This document shows positions 41,095-50,535 of a DNA stretch of 64,000 nt, in pieces; the first letter of the stretch is position 1; the number at the start of each line of letters is the position of its first letter. Source of the stretch: Lepidostoma basale (lineage: Eukaryota > Arthropoda > Insecta > Trichoptera > Lepidostomatidae); contig JAHDVF020001054.1 in assembly GCA_022606425.2 (NCBI GenBank), forward strand, positions 744,001 through 808,000, given 5' to 3'. The notes under the pieces are model-generated. The model was not told the DNA's origin. It did not search any database and saw nothing but the letters and a program-made list of their open reading frames with translations. The translations under genes were made by a program, and so were the position numbers.

Positions 41095-41350
41095 TAACAC
41101 TGGCGTGTTAATAATACTAGATTAATTTACTGTTTCTTGAACAAGGATGTAAAACTCCATATTAAATAATTAATACGAATGAAAACGTCAGTTCTCTAGA
41201 AGTTTTATTATATTTTAAGGGAATGAAATGTTTCGCCCTTCTAAGGCATTATCAAATCACATTTGATAATGCCTTAGAAGGGCGATATATGTCATTCCCA
41301 TAAAATATAATAAAACTTCTAGAAAACTGACGTTTTCATTCGTATTAATT
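41095..41350. repeat. Foldback family F, hammerhead-related
   Basis: Palindrome with outer GAATGAAAACGTCAGTTCTC / GAAAACTGACGTTTTCATTC and inner CCTTCTAAGGCATTATCAAA / TTTGATAATGCCTTAGAAGG, only ~3 nt at the centre. Arms almost identical. Confidence 0.8.
41225..41256 (-). ncRNA. Hammerhead-derived motif, family F
   Basis: Minus strand: TTGATAA, T, stem II GCCTT/AGGGC (one G-U), GAAACATTTC. Stem conserved, core changed at C3 and G8. Confidence 0.35.
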
Positions 41351-41489
41351 AATACTAGATTTACTGGTATGATTGATTTTAATTATCATACCAGTTTTAA
41401 TGATATACCTATACTTTTTTAAAGATCCACCAAATGATTATGTAAATACAACATTTAGCTACAAAAAAGTAATCTTTTTAATTTGTATT

Positions 41490-41890
41490 CTTGGACTTGG
41501 ACTTGGATCTTCTGGCTTACAGAGGTTCAGCTCATGTGGCTATTCCTCTTACGTCTGATGGGAACATTGTTGGAAGGTGATTTGGTGGGTTGTTAGTTTA
41601 TTCGGGGGCATGATTTGTGTGGCCCGGAGTGTTCCTCTGAAGGAGAATCGATTTTGCGCGCTTGTGGCGGCTGGAAGAGTTTGGGTCGTAATTAGAGAGG
41701 TATTTTATTGTGGGGTTGGGATGTGAAGGGAGTCCTTTGTAAAAACGTTCGGCAAGTTTCAGAATGAATTCATCTATCATCGGGATTCCCGATTCTAGGT
41801 GCAGTTGTGTAATCCTGGTCCATGAAGGCGCACCAAGCGATAAACGGATAGCCTTATTTTGCAGGATTTGGAGTTTTTGTATGTGACTCT
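41490..41890 (-). mobile_element. LINE-J (jockey-type) C-terminus
   Basis: Minus strand reads LQILQNKAIRLSLGAPSWTR, then ESGIPMIDEFILKLAERFYK and PSHPNPTIKYL. The Q-NKxxR..GAPW.. / IPxIxEFIxxLAxRFY / SHPNP order is the jockey-clade C-terminus. Downstream sequence to 41490 is C-terminal extension or 3' UTR. Confidence 0.75.
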
Positions 41891-41968
41891 GTATTCATTT
41901 CATCATAATACTATTGAATAGTTATTACGACTAATGAAATTTGAATTAAAAATCTTGAATGATAAATC

Positions 41969-42045
41969 CGTCAAATAGACGGTTCCGTAAATCTAGTGTT
42001 AATTATGTTTCGTCAAATTGACGGGTTCCATATGTCTAGTGTTAA
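41969..42045 (+). repeat. Two-unit direct repeat with internal palindrome
   Basis: CGTCAAATAGACGG-TTCC..TCTAGTGTTAA and CGTCAAATTGACGGGTTCC..TCTAGTGTTAA, about 42 bp apart. Confidence 0.55.
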
Positions 42046-42330
42046 ATGCGTACCTGTCCCGTTTGATATACAATAAAGGTATGTATGTCTGGGGTCCCCG
42101 TTAGTTCCACCCGACGGCCCAGGGTAGCGGTGCCTACAGGCGCGTGTACCTTGATCTAGTGTTCCGCTAAAGGGCTAAAGGTTGATTGATCAAGTCCGAT
42201 CTACCCAGCCGTGTTGGGCTTACACCTCTCTGATGTGATGTTCACGTTGTGAGAACATTTTTAGGTAGGTACAGGAATCGTAATAGGTTCTTGATACATC
42301 AGCATAAACATGTAATCATAACATCTAATT
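42046..42330. other. GC-richer unassigned segment
   Basis: TCTGGGGTCCCCGTTAGTTC and GGTGCCTACAGGCGCGTGTA; may be a transposon terminus. Unassigned. Confidence 0.3.
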
Positions 42331-42334
42331 AAAA

Positions 42335-42800
42335 CTAACTAACTAACTAACTAACAGGCAGAGAGGGTGGATCGCCTCAATGCTCTTTCCTGGCATACCT
42401 CTCGGGATTCCTCTACATTCATACATCGTACCATGCACGCACGTCGATTATTCCGACTTCGAATGTGGCCGTCTTTTAGTAATTGATTAATTTGGTCATG
42501 CCATGTTTTCCTCGGTCGTCCTCGGCTTCTTTTTCCACTCACGCTGCTTGTGTACAGCTTTTTAACCATTCTTCTTTCATCCATTCGTTCTTTATGTCCG
42601 AACCATCTCAAGAATCCTTTTTTAATTTTATCCATGATGCAGTCATCTGCCTTACATTTTTCTCTTATTTCATCGTTCGGTATTCTATCATACAACGTTT
42701 TCCCGTACATTCTTCTTAGTGATCTCATTTCTACGGCATTTATCCTGCTTTCATCCTTCTTTTGCCAGCTCCAAGCTTCACTTCCACACATCTAAGCTTC
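42335..42800 (-). mobile_element. LINE-A 3' part, longest uninterrupted frame
   Basis: 146 codons open on the minus strand: GSEAWSWQKKDESRINAVEM, RRMYGKTLYDRIPNDEIREK, KGFLRWFGHKERMDERRMVK, SGKRSRGRPRKTWHDQINQL, NRRACMVRCMNVEESREVCQ. The tail is (TTAG)n at 42334-42352. The ITS-like conserved PYPxGE terminus is lost. Confidence 0.85.
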
Positions 42801-42861
42801 ACTTCCATACACATCTAATTAATACGAAAGAAAACATCCATTTCTTATAAGTTTTATTATA

Positions 42862-43600
42862 ACTAACTAATTAACCACATCACACCGTTTCGACGAAGGT
42901 GTAGGCAGAGAGGGTGAACCGCAATACTGCTCTATCCTGACATACCTCTATAGCAGAGGTTCCCAAATTTTTTTGCGCCGTAGACCCCTTGCCGATTTTT
43001 TATATTTTGTGTAGACCCCCTGCTATCCCAATTGATTGGTAAAATAAATTGGTCGCTGCCGTATTCTACTGGCCGGAAGTTGATGTGATGTCGAGCTAAA
43101 AAAAGGGTCGCCGCCGAATTCTCTACCTACTAAACGGAAGTCGCTGGATATTCGGCTTCAATTTAATTGAACCATCTCGTGGACCCCCATTTACATCTCA
43201 TTTTTTTGCAACTGTCGTATAGACCCCTTGCAAGTTGTCGTGGACCCCTGGGGGTCTATATAGACCACTTTGGGAATCACTGCTCTCTCTAGATATCTCT
43301 GTATTCTAGAGGGATTCGTCTACACGCATACTTCGTAACAGCACTCGTCGATTTGGTTGATGCTTTATTTGGTCTTCCTCAGCTTCTCTTTTCACTCACA
43401 CTGCTTGTACACAACATTTTAACCATTATTCTCTCGTTCATTCGTTCCATATGTCAAAACCATCTCAGAGATCCATTTTTAATGTATCTTATGATGCAAT
43501 CATCTGCCTTATATTTCTTATATTATTATTTCGTCGTTCGGAATTTTATCATATATCGTTTTCTCACACATTTTTCTCAGTGATTAAGGCATTATCCGAA
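42862..43600 (-). mobile_element. LINE-A 3' part split by a hAT-type MITE
   Basis: ACACCGTTTCGACGAAGGTG to GACATACCTCTATAG (42953), MITE 42954-43282, then TCTAGAGGGATTCGTCTACA through reversed RWFGHME and KADD regions. Confidence 0.72.
42954..43282. mobile_element. hAT-type MITE, 329 bp
   Basis: Ends CAGAGGTTCCCAAA and TTTGGGAATCACTG follow the CAGNGGTTCCCAAA hAT pattern. Subterminal TAGACCCC-TTGC motifs repeat on both sides. Flanks CTCTATAG / CTCTCTCT are an imperfect 8-bp duplication. No transposase. Confidence 0.75.
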
Positions 43601-43705
43601 GTGATAATGTCTAAGCAAGACGAAACATTCTATAAAATATAATAAAACTTCTCAAAAACAGACGTTATCATTTGTATTACTTATTTAATATGGAGTCAAT
43701 AAATA
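43596..43705 (+). repeat. Family F single arm with hammerhead-derived core
   Basis: GTGATAA, T, stem II GTCT/AGAC, GAAACATTC (43601-43630), then ATAAAATATAATAAAACTTC and CAGACGTTATCATT. The GTCT/AGAC pair is a compensated version of GCCT/AGGC in sister copies. Confidence 0.5.
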
Positions 43706-43709
43706 ATAA

Positions 43710-43790
43710 TAACTAACCATCACGCTATTTTCTCAAACAAGTAAGCAAAGTAGTCAATGGACGGCCACACTATTTTATTCTTAATTGGCT
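43710..43790 (-). mobile_element. LINE-A 3' end, degenerate
   Basis: AACTAACCATCACGCTATTT and TCAATGGACGGCCACACTAT. Confidence 0.5.
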
Positions 43791-43799
43791 TCAAGTACT

Positions 43800-44480
43800 T
43801 TACAACACAATTATGAAATACCGTTCCCAGAAGAGTTTTCTAAAATACTATGAATATATTTATTTGATTAAAACATTATCTTATAAATTATAGTGAAAGT
43901 TGAAATAAATCTCACTTTGAAAAGAAGAATACTACTTAAGCATCACTTGTTTCTCTAAGAAGGTTTTATAAATTCACCCTTTGTACTTTGTGGACAATAA
44001 AAATAGGTCTACCTTAACCAACTTTCCTTGTCCCTTGTTCATTAAGAATTATAAAAAGGTCTGAGGATGAAATTTAATTTTACATTTTGTGATTCACGGG
44101 TCGTTTCTTAAAGGGTTGAAAGGTTTTCTTTGAAGAAGGACCTTTTGCTGATAATTTTCATTCCAATGAGTCCTTCACGAATATACTATTTATTCTTATA
44201 CAAATATTAAGGATGATAGCTACACGCTGTGTAAAAAAAAAATTTGTTTAGCTTAATTTTGAATAAACTTCAAAAGAAACTTGCGTATTAATGGTGTATA
44301 TACTCGTACAATATATACTTACAAAATAATTGATACGCCGTTATAACAATTTTTAGCAGACAAAATAAAATCAAATAAATTAAGATGGCCTGTATAAAAA
44401 TATATTCGGCTTTTAAATGCTCCTTTTGGTTAATGACATACACTTTCTAATCCATAGAAATAGTACTGTTACTTAAATAT
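43800..44480. other. AT-rich intron, nothing recognised
   Basis: No repeat match within the window and no exon. Confidence 0.3.
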
Positions 44481-44482
44481 CC

Positions 44483-44735
44483 AATTCTGGTAACTTTCCA
44501 TACCTGCTTTAACTTTAGGAAGACATTCATATTATTTTTATTTGTTATAATTTGACAGTAACTCAATCTATAGAGTGTTTGTTAAAACAAATACTGTTAC
44601 AAGTATCCAATTCTGGTAACTTTCCATACCTGCTTTAACTTTAGGAAGACATTCATAATACTTTAAATTGTTATAATTTGACAGTAACTCAATATATAAT
44701 GTGTTTGTTAAAACAAACACTCTATAAATTGAGTC
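44483..44735 (+). repeat. Tandem ~125-bp duplication ending in a hairpin
   Basis: CCAATTCTGGTAACTTTCCA starts both units (44482 and 44608). Each ends in TTGACAGTAACTCAAT and GTGTTTGTTAAAACAAA. ACTCAATATATAATGTG / AACACTCTATAAATTGAGT closes a hairpin. Confidence 0.7.
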
Positions 44736-44814
44736 CAGTCATAACTTATTTAATAATTACTTACCAATAACTTACCAATAACTAAAAATTACCAATAACT
44801 TACAAACAAAACAT

Positions 44815-45010
44815 ATTAGCTGTCAAAACTGACCACATTTGTGAAAAAAATATTTTGAATTATATTAATATAATGTCACTGATGAAGGGCTTGTGTGACA
44901 GAAACATGTTTGGTATTTATTTTTTATTTTTTTAATAAATGTGAGTGTTGTATACTAAGTATATAAAAAATAATCATTAAACATCTACAATACAAAGTTA
45001 TGGCGAATAT
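44815..45010 (+). repeat. Hammerhead-bearing repeat, GGAC type
   Basis: GCTGTCAAAACTGACCACAT, GAAACATGTTTGG and CATCTACAATACAAAGTTAT ending GGCGAATATAAAAGA. Confidence 0.65.
44879..44910 (+). ncRNA. Hammerhead-like motif
   Basis: CTGATGA, A, decayed stem II (GGGC..GACA), GAA, stem III ACATGT, T (GUU). TCA/TGG closes stem I. Confidence 0.42.
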
Positions 45011-45139
45011 AAAAGAAATGATATATAACTCTATATAATATAAATATGCTCAAGGATTATAGAACGATATTGCCATAAGCATGACGAAACATTAATTAAA
45101 ACTTAACATGGCAAAACATACCGTTCTCGTGAAATACGA

Positions 45140-45440
45140 GTATAATAAAACTAAAATTCTAGAAAACTGGAGTTTTCATTCGTATTTAAAATAGGAGTTC
45201 TTAGTATGAATTAAAACGACGGTGGACGGAGGACAATTGACCCAGGGTGACGTAGATGCAACCAATAACAGGTCATCAGACCTATTAGAAAAATAAAATG
45301 TTTATGACATGTTTGGATTTTCTAAGGTATATAATTTGATAATTCTTTAGTAAAGTAAAACATGTCAAACCCATAAAATATAATATAATTTAATAAATCT
45401 TCTAGCAAACAGAAGTTTTCATTCGAATTAATGATTTATC
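45140..45440. repeat. Family F arms, decayed
   Basis: TTCTAGAAAACTGGAGTTTT at 45160 and ATCTTCTAGCAAACAGAAGT near 45405. The inner TCTAAGGTATATAATTTGAT hairpin is damaged. Confidence 0.5.
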
Positions 45441-45614
45441 ATTGAGTTATACAGAAATAATAGTGTATCAAGTATACGTGATGTGGAAAGCAACGGCAAA
45501 CTTTTACATTAAAAAGGACCAAACGGCATCCTAAGAACCAGCAAAGATGTTAAAAAAGTTTGCTGCAAATCAATCCCAAGAATTGAAACTAAAATAATAA
45601 TAAACAACAACAAC

Positions 45615-46094
45615 CACAAACCATTACGCCGTTTCCCCGAAGGGGTAGGCAGAGAGAATGGATCGCCACACTACTCTAGCCTGGCACACCCCTCTAGCTT
45701 CCACATTTATACAACGAGTCATACACGCACGTCGATTCTTTCGACTTCTAACATGACCATTCATTAAAATTTGATTAATTTGGTCATGCCATATTTTCCT
45801 CAATCTAACTCCGTACTCCATTTACATCATTAACGTATACTTTCTTAACCATTTTTTCTTCATCGAACCAAACCAATGCAGTGATCCATTCATATTTTTG
45901 TTCTTAATAATTTCTTTCGCTTTACATTCCTTCCAAATATTAGCATTTGAAACTCTGTCATACATTGTTTTATCACACATACGTTTTAGGGATCTCGTCT
46001 CTACCGCATTTATTCTGCCATCATCCTTCTACTGCCAGTTCCATGCTTTGTTTCCATACGTAAGGGTAAGAACTAGAAGTCCATTTTGAAATGG
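45615..46094 (-). mobile_element. LINE-A part of the inverted Hr51 duplication
   Basis: Minus strand carries the same LINE-A piece as 49711-50225, starting at the same 5' truncation (AAATAGCCATTTCAAAATGGA against AAATGGCCGTTTCACAGTGG) and ending in a (GTT)n tail at 45600-45615. Shared truncation point shows the two are one insertion that was duplicated. Confidence 0.75.
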
Positions 46095-46235
46095 CTATTT
46101 GGACTAGGTTATAAATAAAATTATTGAAATAGCATTCTTACCATCATCTCCGGTGTCGATTTTTCTGGGAGAATGACTCCGGCTGGACGGAGAGGGCGAG
46201 GCAGACGGTGGCTCCCGGGGTGGAGACTGCGGAGA
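46095..46235 (-). pseudogene. Inverted partial copy of an Hr51 exon with its splice donor
   Basis: Read on the minus strand, 46235 to 46142 matches Hr51 exon 49579-49672 with about 5 differences in ~94 nt. 46141-46134 matches its splice donor (GTAAGAAT), and 46133-46095 the following intron (AACCTAG). It contains the hinge sequence around SPSSRS and KIDTGDD and lies antisense in the intron before the exon it copies. Upstream of the copied piece on the minus strand is TTATTTTATTTTCTCTCCGCAG-like pyrimidine-rich sequence, so it resembles a spliceable cassette on the wrong strand. A pseudo-exon; no evidence of expression. Confidence 0.85.
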
Positions 46236-46310
46236 GAAAATAAAATAAAATAAAATAAATAAATATTCTGAACCTACGCAGCGGTCCTTTCATAATTTAT
46301 TAATAATAAT
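46236..46310 (-). repeat. AT-rich tract and LINE-A scrap
   Basis: (TAAAA)n at 46236-46258, then TTCTGAACCTACGCAGCGG and TCCTTTCATAATTT, a reversed piece of the LINE-A RWFGHM region not contiguous with the copy at 45.6 kb. Confidence 0.5.
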
Positions 46311-46489
46311 AAATAAACTAGAATCCATCGTTAAGATTTTCAACAATTAAGTCCTGTTGCCTTGTTATCAAGTAATGGCGGTTTGTGCGTAACAGGTCTT
46401 GGGACACAATTTATCACCCAGAAATTAAAAAGCGTGAATAAAAATGTGTATATTAACATTTAGAGTAAGAATGCAAAATATATTTCCCC

Positions 46490-46590
46490 CAAAATATAAC
46501 AATACGTCAAGAAAACAGACGTTTTCATTCGTATTAATTATTTATCGTGGAGTTTTACGGCACTGTCCGGGAAACAATAAATAAATCTTT
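46490..46590 (+). repeat. Family F single arm
   Basis: GTCAAGAAAACAGACGTTTT, CATTCGTATTAATTATTTAT and CCGGGAAACAATAAATAAAT. Confidence 0.5.
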
Positions 46591-46591
46591 A

Positions 46592-46952
46592 TTTTTCACT
46601 AAAATTCATGTTGAAAATGGCTATTAGTAAAACCATTATTAAGTATAATATACAATATTATATTTTAATCACCTTGTACCTACCTCTGATGTCTATATAC
46701 CTGATGTATAGCGGGTGGCGGAAGGTAGGTGTCAAAGGGGTTAAACCACCCTTATGTTTACAAGTCATCAAACATTGTGCCAGCCGTTAAAGGGTTAATG
46801 AATTATGAATTTTCCACATTGACTCGTTTCAAAGTACAGAGGTATTCTAAATTCGATTTTCTCTTTGTGTTCAGAACAAACACGTTCTGTTACTTCTATT
46901 TATAAAAAATAACCATTTCACAAATTTAATTTTCGTGGTACACGTGATTTTT
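46592..46952. other. No gene or recognised repeat
   Basis: AT-rich intron. ORFs lack splice context. Confidence 0.3.
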
Positions 46953-46954
46953 TA

Positions 46955-47205
46955 TACTTCTTCTTCTTCTTCTTCTACTTCCTTTTTGTAGACCTATGTG
47001 GTATGTTCTCCAGAGTGTTGCTCCTCCTGTGAGGTAGATTCCCAGCTGTCCTTCCATATTTTAGGAGGTCTTCCACAAGGACGAGTCCCATGAGGTTGAT
47101 TGTGCAATGCAATATAGGGGAGTCTGGTGGTGTCCATTCTTTGAACATGACCGTACCAGTCCCTTTTTCGCTGTCTGCTCCATCTTATCATATCTTAGGA
47201 TATTA
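46955..47205 (-). mobile_element. LINE-G C-terminal tail
   Basis: Minus strand: RWSRQRKRDWYGHVQRMDTT, ALHNQPHGTRPCGRPPKIWK and DSWESTSQEEQ, then a GAAGAAGAAGAAG tail. Confidence 0.72.
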
Positions 47206-47335
47206 TAAGATGGATTTTTTATGTTTAATAAATATAATTTATATTTTCTGATGATAATTTTGATCTATTGGTCATAAAAATATCTTTCTTCCTGATAAAT
47301 AAATATTTTAATATTTTTATTTTTATTTTTATTTT

Positions 47336-47336
47336 A

Positions 47337-47385
<49 letters not shown>

Positions 47386-47577
47386 TATTATTATATTATT
47401 ATTATTATTATTATTATTATTGTTATTATTATTATTATTATTATTATCATTATTATTGCTATAATTACTATTATTATTATTATTAATAACAAAAATAATA
47501 ATTTATTATTATTATTGTTTTTATTATTACTATTATTATTATTAATATTATTATTATTAATATTATTATTATAAACT
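47336..47577. repeat. Long ATT/AAT microsatellite
   Basis: About 240 bp of near-pure (ATT)n with scattered ATA, GTT and ATC interruptions and a small AAT-oriented patch at 47485-47500, so part can fold back. The long Ile/Tyr/Asn frames across it are artefacts. Confidence 0.9.
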
Positions 47578-47682
47578 GTGAAACAAACAAACTGTGAAAT
47601 TTTAAGCAAAATCGGTTGAGTAGTTTTTGAGTCTACAGGACACACACATATAAACATTGATTTATATTTGTATAGATGTTCG
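47578..47682 (+). repeat. Dispersed lepidopteran-type repeat fragment
   Basis: CAAAATCGGTTGAGTAGTTT and ACACACACATATAAAC are like sequence commonly found near Helitron/SINE 3' regions. Assignment by recall only. Confidence 0.35.
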
Positions 47683-47684
47683 TA

Positions 47685-48125
47685 GTATATGTCCAAATAT
47701 AAATATAGTGTATGTTCAAACTTAAACTTTATAGGAAAAATATCAATTACTCTTTATAATTAATTAATGTTTTAAAATATACGAGTACCATAATATTAGA
47801 AATGTTGACATCTACGATCGCTATGATGCTGTCTCTTCCGATGCTCTTTCATCCTCATACCTCCACAAATCGGGTGATATTTTATAGGCAGAAACACAGG
47901 GCCGTACAGGGTATTAAAGCGGCCCATGGCAGGTCAGGTGGAAGGCAGGGCTGTCAGACCTCAGCTTTGATGGAATATTCACACGCTGCTTCACTCTGAT
48001 ACGCTTCACTGGGTTTGAATCATGAAACTGTGATAGATTACGAAGAATCATAATTTATTAGTAGGTACAAAAGTATAATATAATTTAAATTATACTTGAA
48101 ACTGCTAATTTCCTTTTACTCAATC
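47685..48125. other. No gene recognised
   Basis: GC-richer patch 47805-48000 with AAGCGGCCCATGGCAGGTCA; no exon supported. Confidence 0.3.
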
Positions 48126-48127
48126 TT

Positions 48128-48310
48128 AACTAACTAAAACTATCTAACCATCACGCCGTATTTCCGAAGGGGTAGGCAGAAAGAATGGACTGCCACACTT
48201 CAACCTATGTGGCACTCCGTCCTCCTCTTTTCGCCCCCGCGGGAAACGCGGTGTAATGGGTTGCGAACCTCATCGCCACCAATAGGCATATCCCTCAATA
48301 TTTACATATT
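48128..48310 (-). mobile_element. LINE-A2 3' part
   Basis: CATCACGCCGTATTTCCGAA, CTATGTGGCACTCCG and GGGAAACGCGGTGTAATGGG; truncated after CCACCAATAGGCATA. Confidence 0.65.
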
Positions 48311-48399
48311 TACAAATTACATATCTGATACTCAATCTTTATAGCCATATAAACATTTATTTTATATAAATAAAGTGTATCGAATATTGATTTAAACTA

Positions 48400-49140
48400 G
48401 CGTTTTCTATGAGTTTTATTTCAATACATAATATGGAAGTGATATAATTCACCTTGCTAGGACAGTATCAAATGCTCAAATAATCAAATAATTTGATTGT
48501 CAGCTACCAAAGTGAAACATGAAATATCCATAAATTGAAGGCTGGTTATTACAAAGATTTTTCAAAGTGGTTTAAAAATAAAACAAAAATATTAAAATAT
48601 ATATTTGTTTATTGTTATAAATGTCATGCACCACGGGTGGCATCTTTAGGGTGACGTTTGAACTACACTATATTATTCAATCATTATGCACTCTTGCACA
48701 GTTATTGACCTTTATGTTTAACACCAATCGGGATCAAAAACACAATTCTGACTTTTTAGATATTTGGCAAATTTTTAATGTCCAGCGCTTAATTATATTT
48801 TAACTTCTTGAAAACGAACAATGTCATTAATAATTAATAAAGATTTTTACATGGTTATTTCGGGGGAAAGAAATTGGTTGTTATATAATAATAATATACT
48901 ATTGTGATAGATTTCAGAGTGATGGTGTTAAATTCCATTTTAAGTATGTAATAACGATAAAAACGTCAATTTTCAATAATTTTGATTATTTTAAATATGG
49001 GTCTGACCGTATCGACTCCCACCATTATCAAATAATTAATAATGCTCTGTCAATGCGAAACAGTTCACTTCTAAAAATAATTAATAATGCTTCGTTAAAA
49101 CGGACGATTTCATCAATTTTAAATATAAAATATTTTATAT
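48400..49140. repeat. Scattered decayed family F arms
   Basis: TAGGACAGTATCAAATGCTC near 48459, AACGTCAATTTTCAATAA near 48962 and CAATGCGAAACAGTTCACTT near 49050 are old family F pieces among unique AT-rich DNA. Confidence 0.35.
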
Positions 49141-49244
49141 ATGGTAAGTCAAAAGATTTGAGAGTATGCTGTTTTGAAATTTAAAGAGTGTATACACGAT
49201 GCCCTAGTGGGTCGAAATATATTACAATAATAAAGTCTAATAAA

Positions 49245-49425
49245 TCTTTAAGAAAACGAACGTTTTCATTAAATTAAAATTACATATTAATTACTCCACA
49301 TTCAATAATTATAACTAATGAAAGCATATGTTTTCTAGAAGTTTTATTATATTTTATGTGCATAACATGTTTGCATAAAACATTATAAATCTTCTACAAA
49401 ACAGACGCTTACATTCGTATTTTAA
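49245..49425. repeat. Foldback family F
   Basis: TATGTTTTCTAGAAGTTTTA is mirrored by AATCTTCTACAAAACAGACG; the central hammerhead-derived part is deleted. Confidence 0.55.
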
Positions 49426-49478
49426 ATAAAAAAAATAACTATTGGTAACATTGTAAAATAATTTTGATAATATTCCAG

Positions 49479-49672
49479 CCCTCCGGTATCCTTGGCACTG
49501 CTGTCGCCTGGGCGCTACGCCCCGCTGCTGGGCTCGTCCTCAATGGGCCCCGGGCCCCCGACTGGTGGGCGGCTGCCCTCCCCGCAGTCTCCACCCCGGG
49601 CGCCACCGTCTGCCTCGCCCTCTCCGTCCAGCCGGAGTCGTTCTCCCAGCAAGATCGACACCGGAGATGATG
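49479..49672 (+). CDS. Hr51: Hr51 exon: Pro/Ser-rich hinge
   Basis: Preceded by GATAATATTCCAG and followed by GTAAGAATG. It enters in phase 2, completing the Gly begun in the previous exon, and continues PPVSLALLSPGRYAPLLGSS. It then enters a low-complexity stretch, GPPTGGRLPSPQSPPRAPPS and ASPSPSSRSRSPSKIDTGDD, leaving in phase 1. This is the flexible hinge between DNA- and ligand-binding domains. The GVFGPPV start is conserved in Hr51 proteins; the SP-rich repeats are expected to vary and could be phosphorylated. GC content is much higher than the surrounding intron. A LINE-A insertion lies only 38 bp beyond the donor, and an inverted copy of the last ~94 nt is in the preceding intron. Confidence 0.92.
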
Positions 49673-49710
49673 GTAAGAATGCCATTTTAAAAAAAATCTA
49701 ACCTAGCCTA

Positions 49711-50225
49711 AATGGCCGTTTCACAGTGGAGTTCTAGATCTTACCCTTATATATGGAAGCAAAGCATGAAACTGGCAGAAGAAGGGTGAGAGCAGAATAA
49801 ACACGGAAGAGACGAGATCCCTAAGATATAAAGTAGACATAAGTATGTGTGATAAAACGATGCAGGACAGAGTTTCAAATGCTAATATTAGGAAGGAATG
49901 TAAAGCGGAAGAAAGTATTATGAACAAAATTATAAAAGGATCACTGCGTTGCGTTGGTTTGGTTGGATGAAGAAAGAGTGGTTAAGATACGTTTACGATG
50001 TGAATATAGAACGATTTCGGGGAAGACCGAGGAAAACATGGCATGACCAAATCAATCAAATTTTAAAGGTCGGCATGTTAGAAGTCGAAAGAATCGACGT
50101 GCGTGTTTGACTCGCTGTATGAATGTGGAGGAATCTAGAACAGTGTGTCAGGTCTCTACCTGAGTAGTATAGCGGCCCATTTTCTCTGCCTACCCATTCG
50201 GAGAAATGGCGTATTGGTTTGTTGT
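49711..50225 (+). mobile_element. LINE-A 3' part abutting the Hr51 splice donor
   Basis: Starts at AAATGGCCGTTTCACAGTGG, 38 bp after the exon, and ends ATGGCGTATTGGTTTGTTGT. Reads LTLIYGSKA, DKTMQDRVSNANIRKECKAE, RGRPRKTWHDQINQILK with frameshifts. It is the source-side partner of the inverted copy at 45.6-46.1 kb. Confidence 0.78.
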
Positions 50226-50279
50226 TTTTTCTAAACGAACCTAACCTAACCCAGCGGTCAATAGAGCCAAATATTAACT

Positions 50280-50330
50280 AAACGAATGAAAACGTATGTT
50301 TTCTATAAGCTTATATCTTTTCTGGTTTTT
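50280..50330 (+). repeat. Family F fragment
   Basis: AACGAATGAAAACGTATGTT then TTCTATAAGCTTATATC. Confidence 0.4.
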
Positions 50331-50387
50331 AAGATGCCACTTGGGCCTTTTTAATGTGGTAGTTTCCCGTTGCTTTCCACATTTATA

Positions 50388-50535
50388 TACAGAAGGTTTA
50401 TGAACCAAATTAATTATTACAACTTTTAAGCTGTTGATTCTTATGATATGATAGGTAGCTAATTTTTGGCCATTTTATTGTCACGGGAATTCTACACCAG
50501 ACCTATGACAGTGTGGCAATCCCAATGCCATGGCT
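50388..50535 (-). repeat. SINE-1 distal part
   Basis: CAGAAGGTTTATGAACC, TATGATAGGTAGCTAATTTT and GTCACGGGAATTCTACACC. Its head is cut off by the LINE-A copy that follows. Confidence 0.62.

Noticed and set aside
44820..44870. CRISPR-like or tandem-repeat array (repeated TTACCAATAACT near 44760-44810)
   Set aside because: Only three or four short imperfect AT-rich units; a eukaryotic simple repeat.
45615..46310. A separate gene on the minus strand using the inverted Hr51 exon piece
   Set aside because: It is only a partial exon flanked by LINE-A fragments; no further exons are visible.
47268..47696. Long Ile/Tyr and Ile/Asn open frames
   Set aside because: They are translations of the ATT microsatellite in different frames, not proteins.
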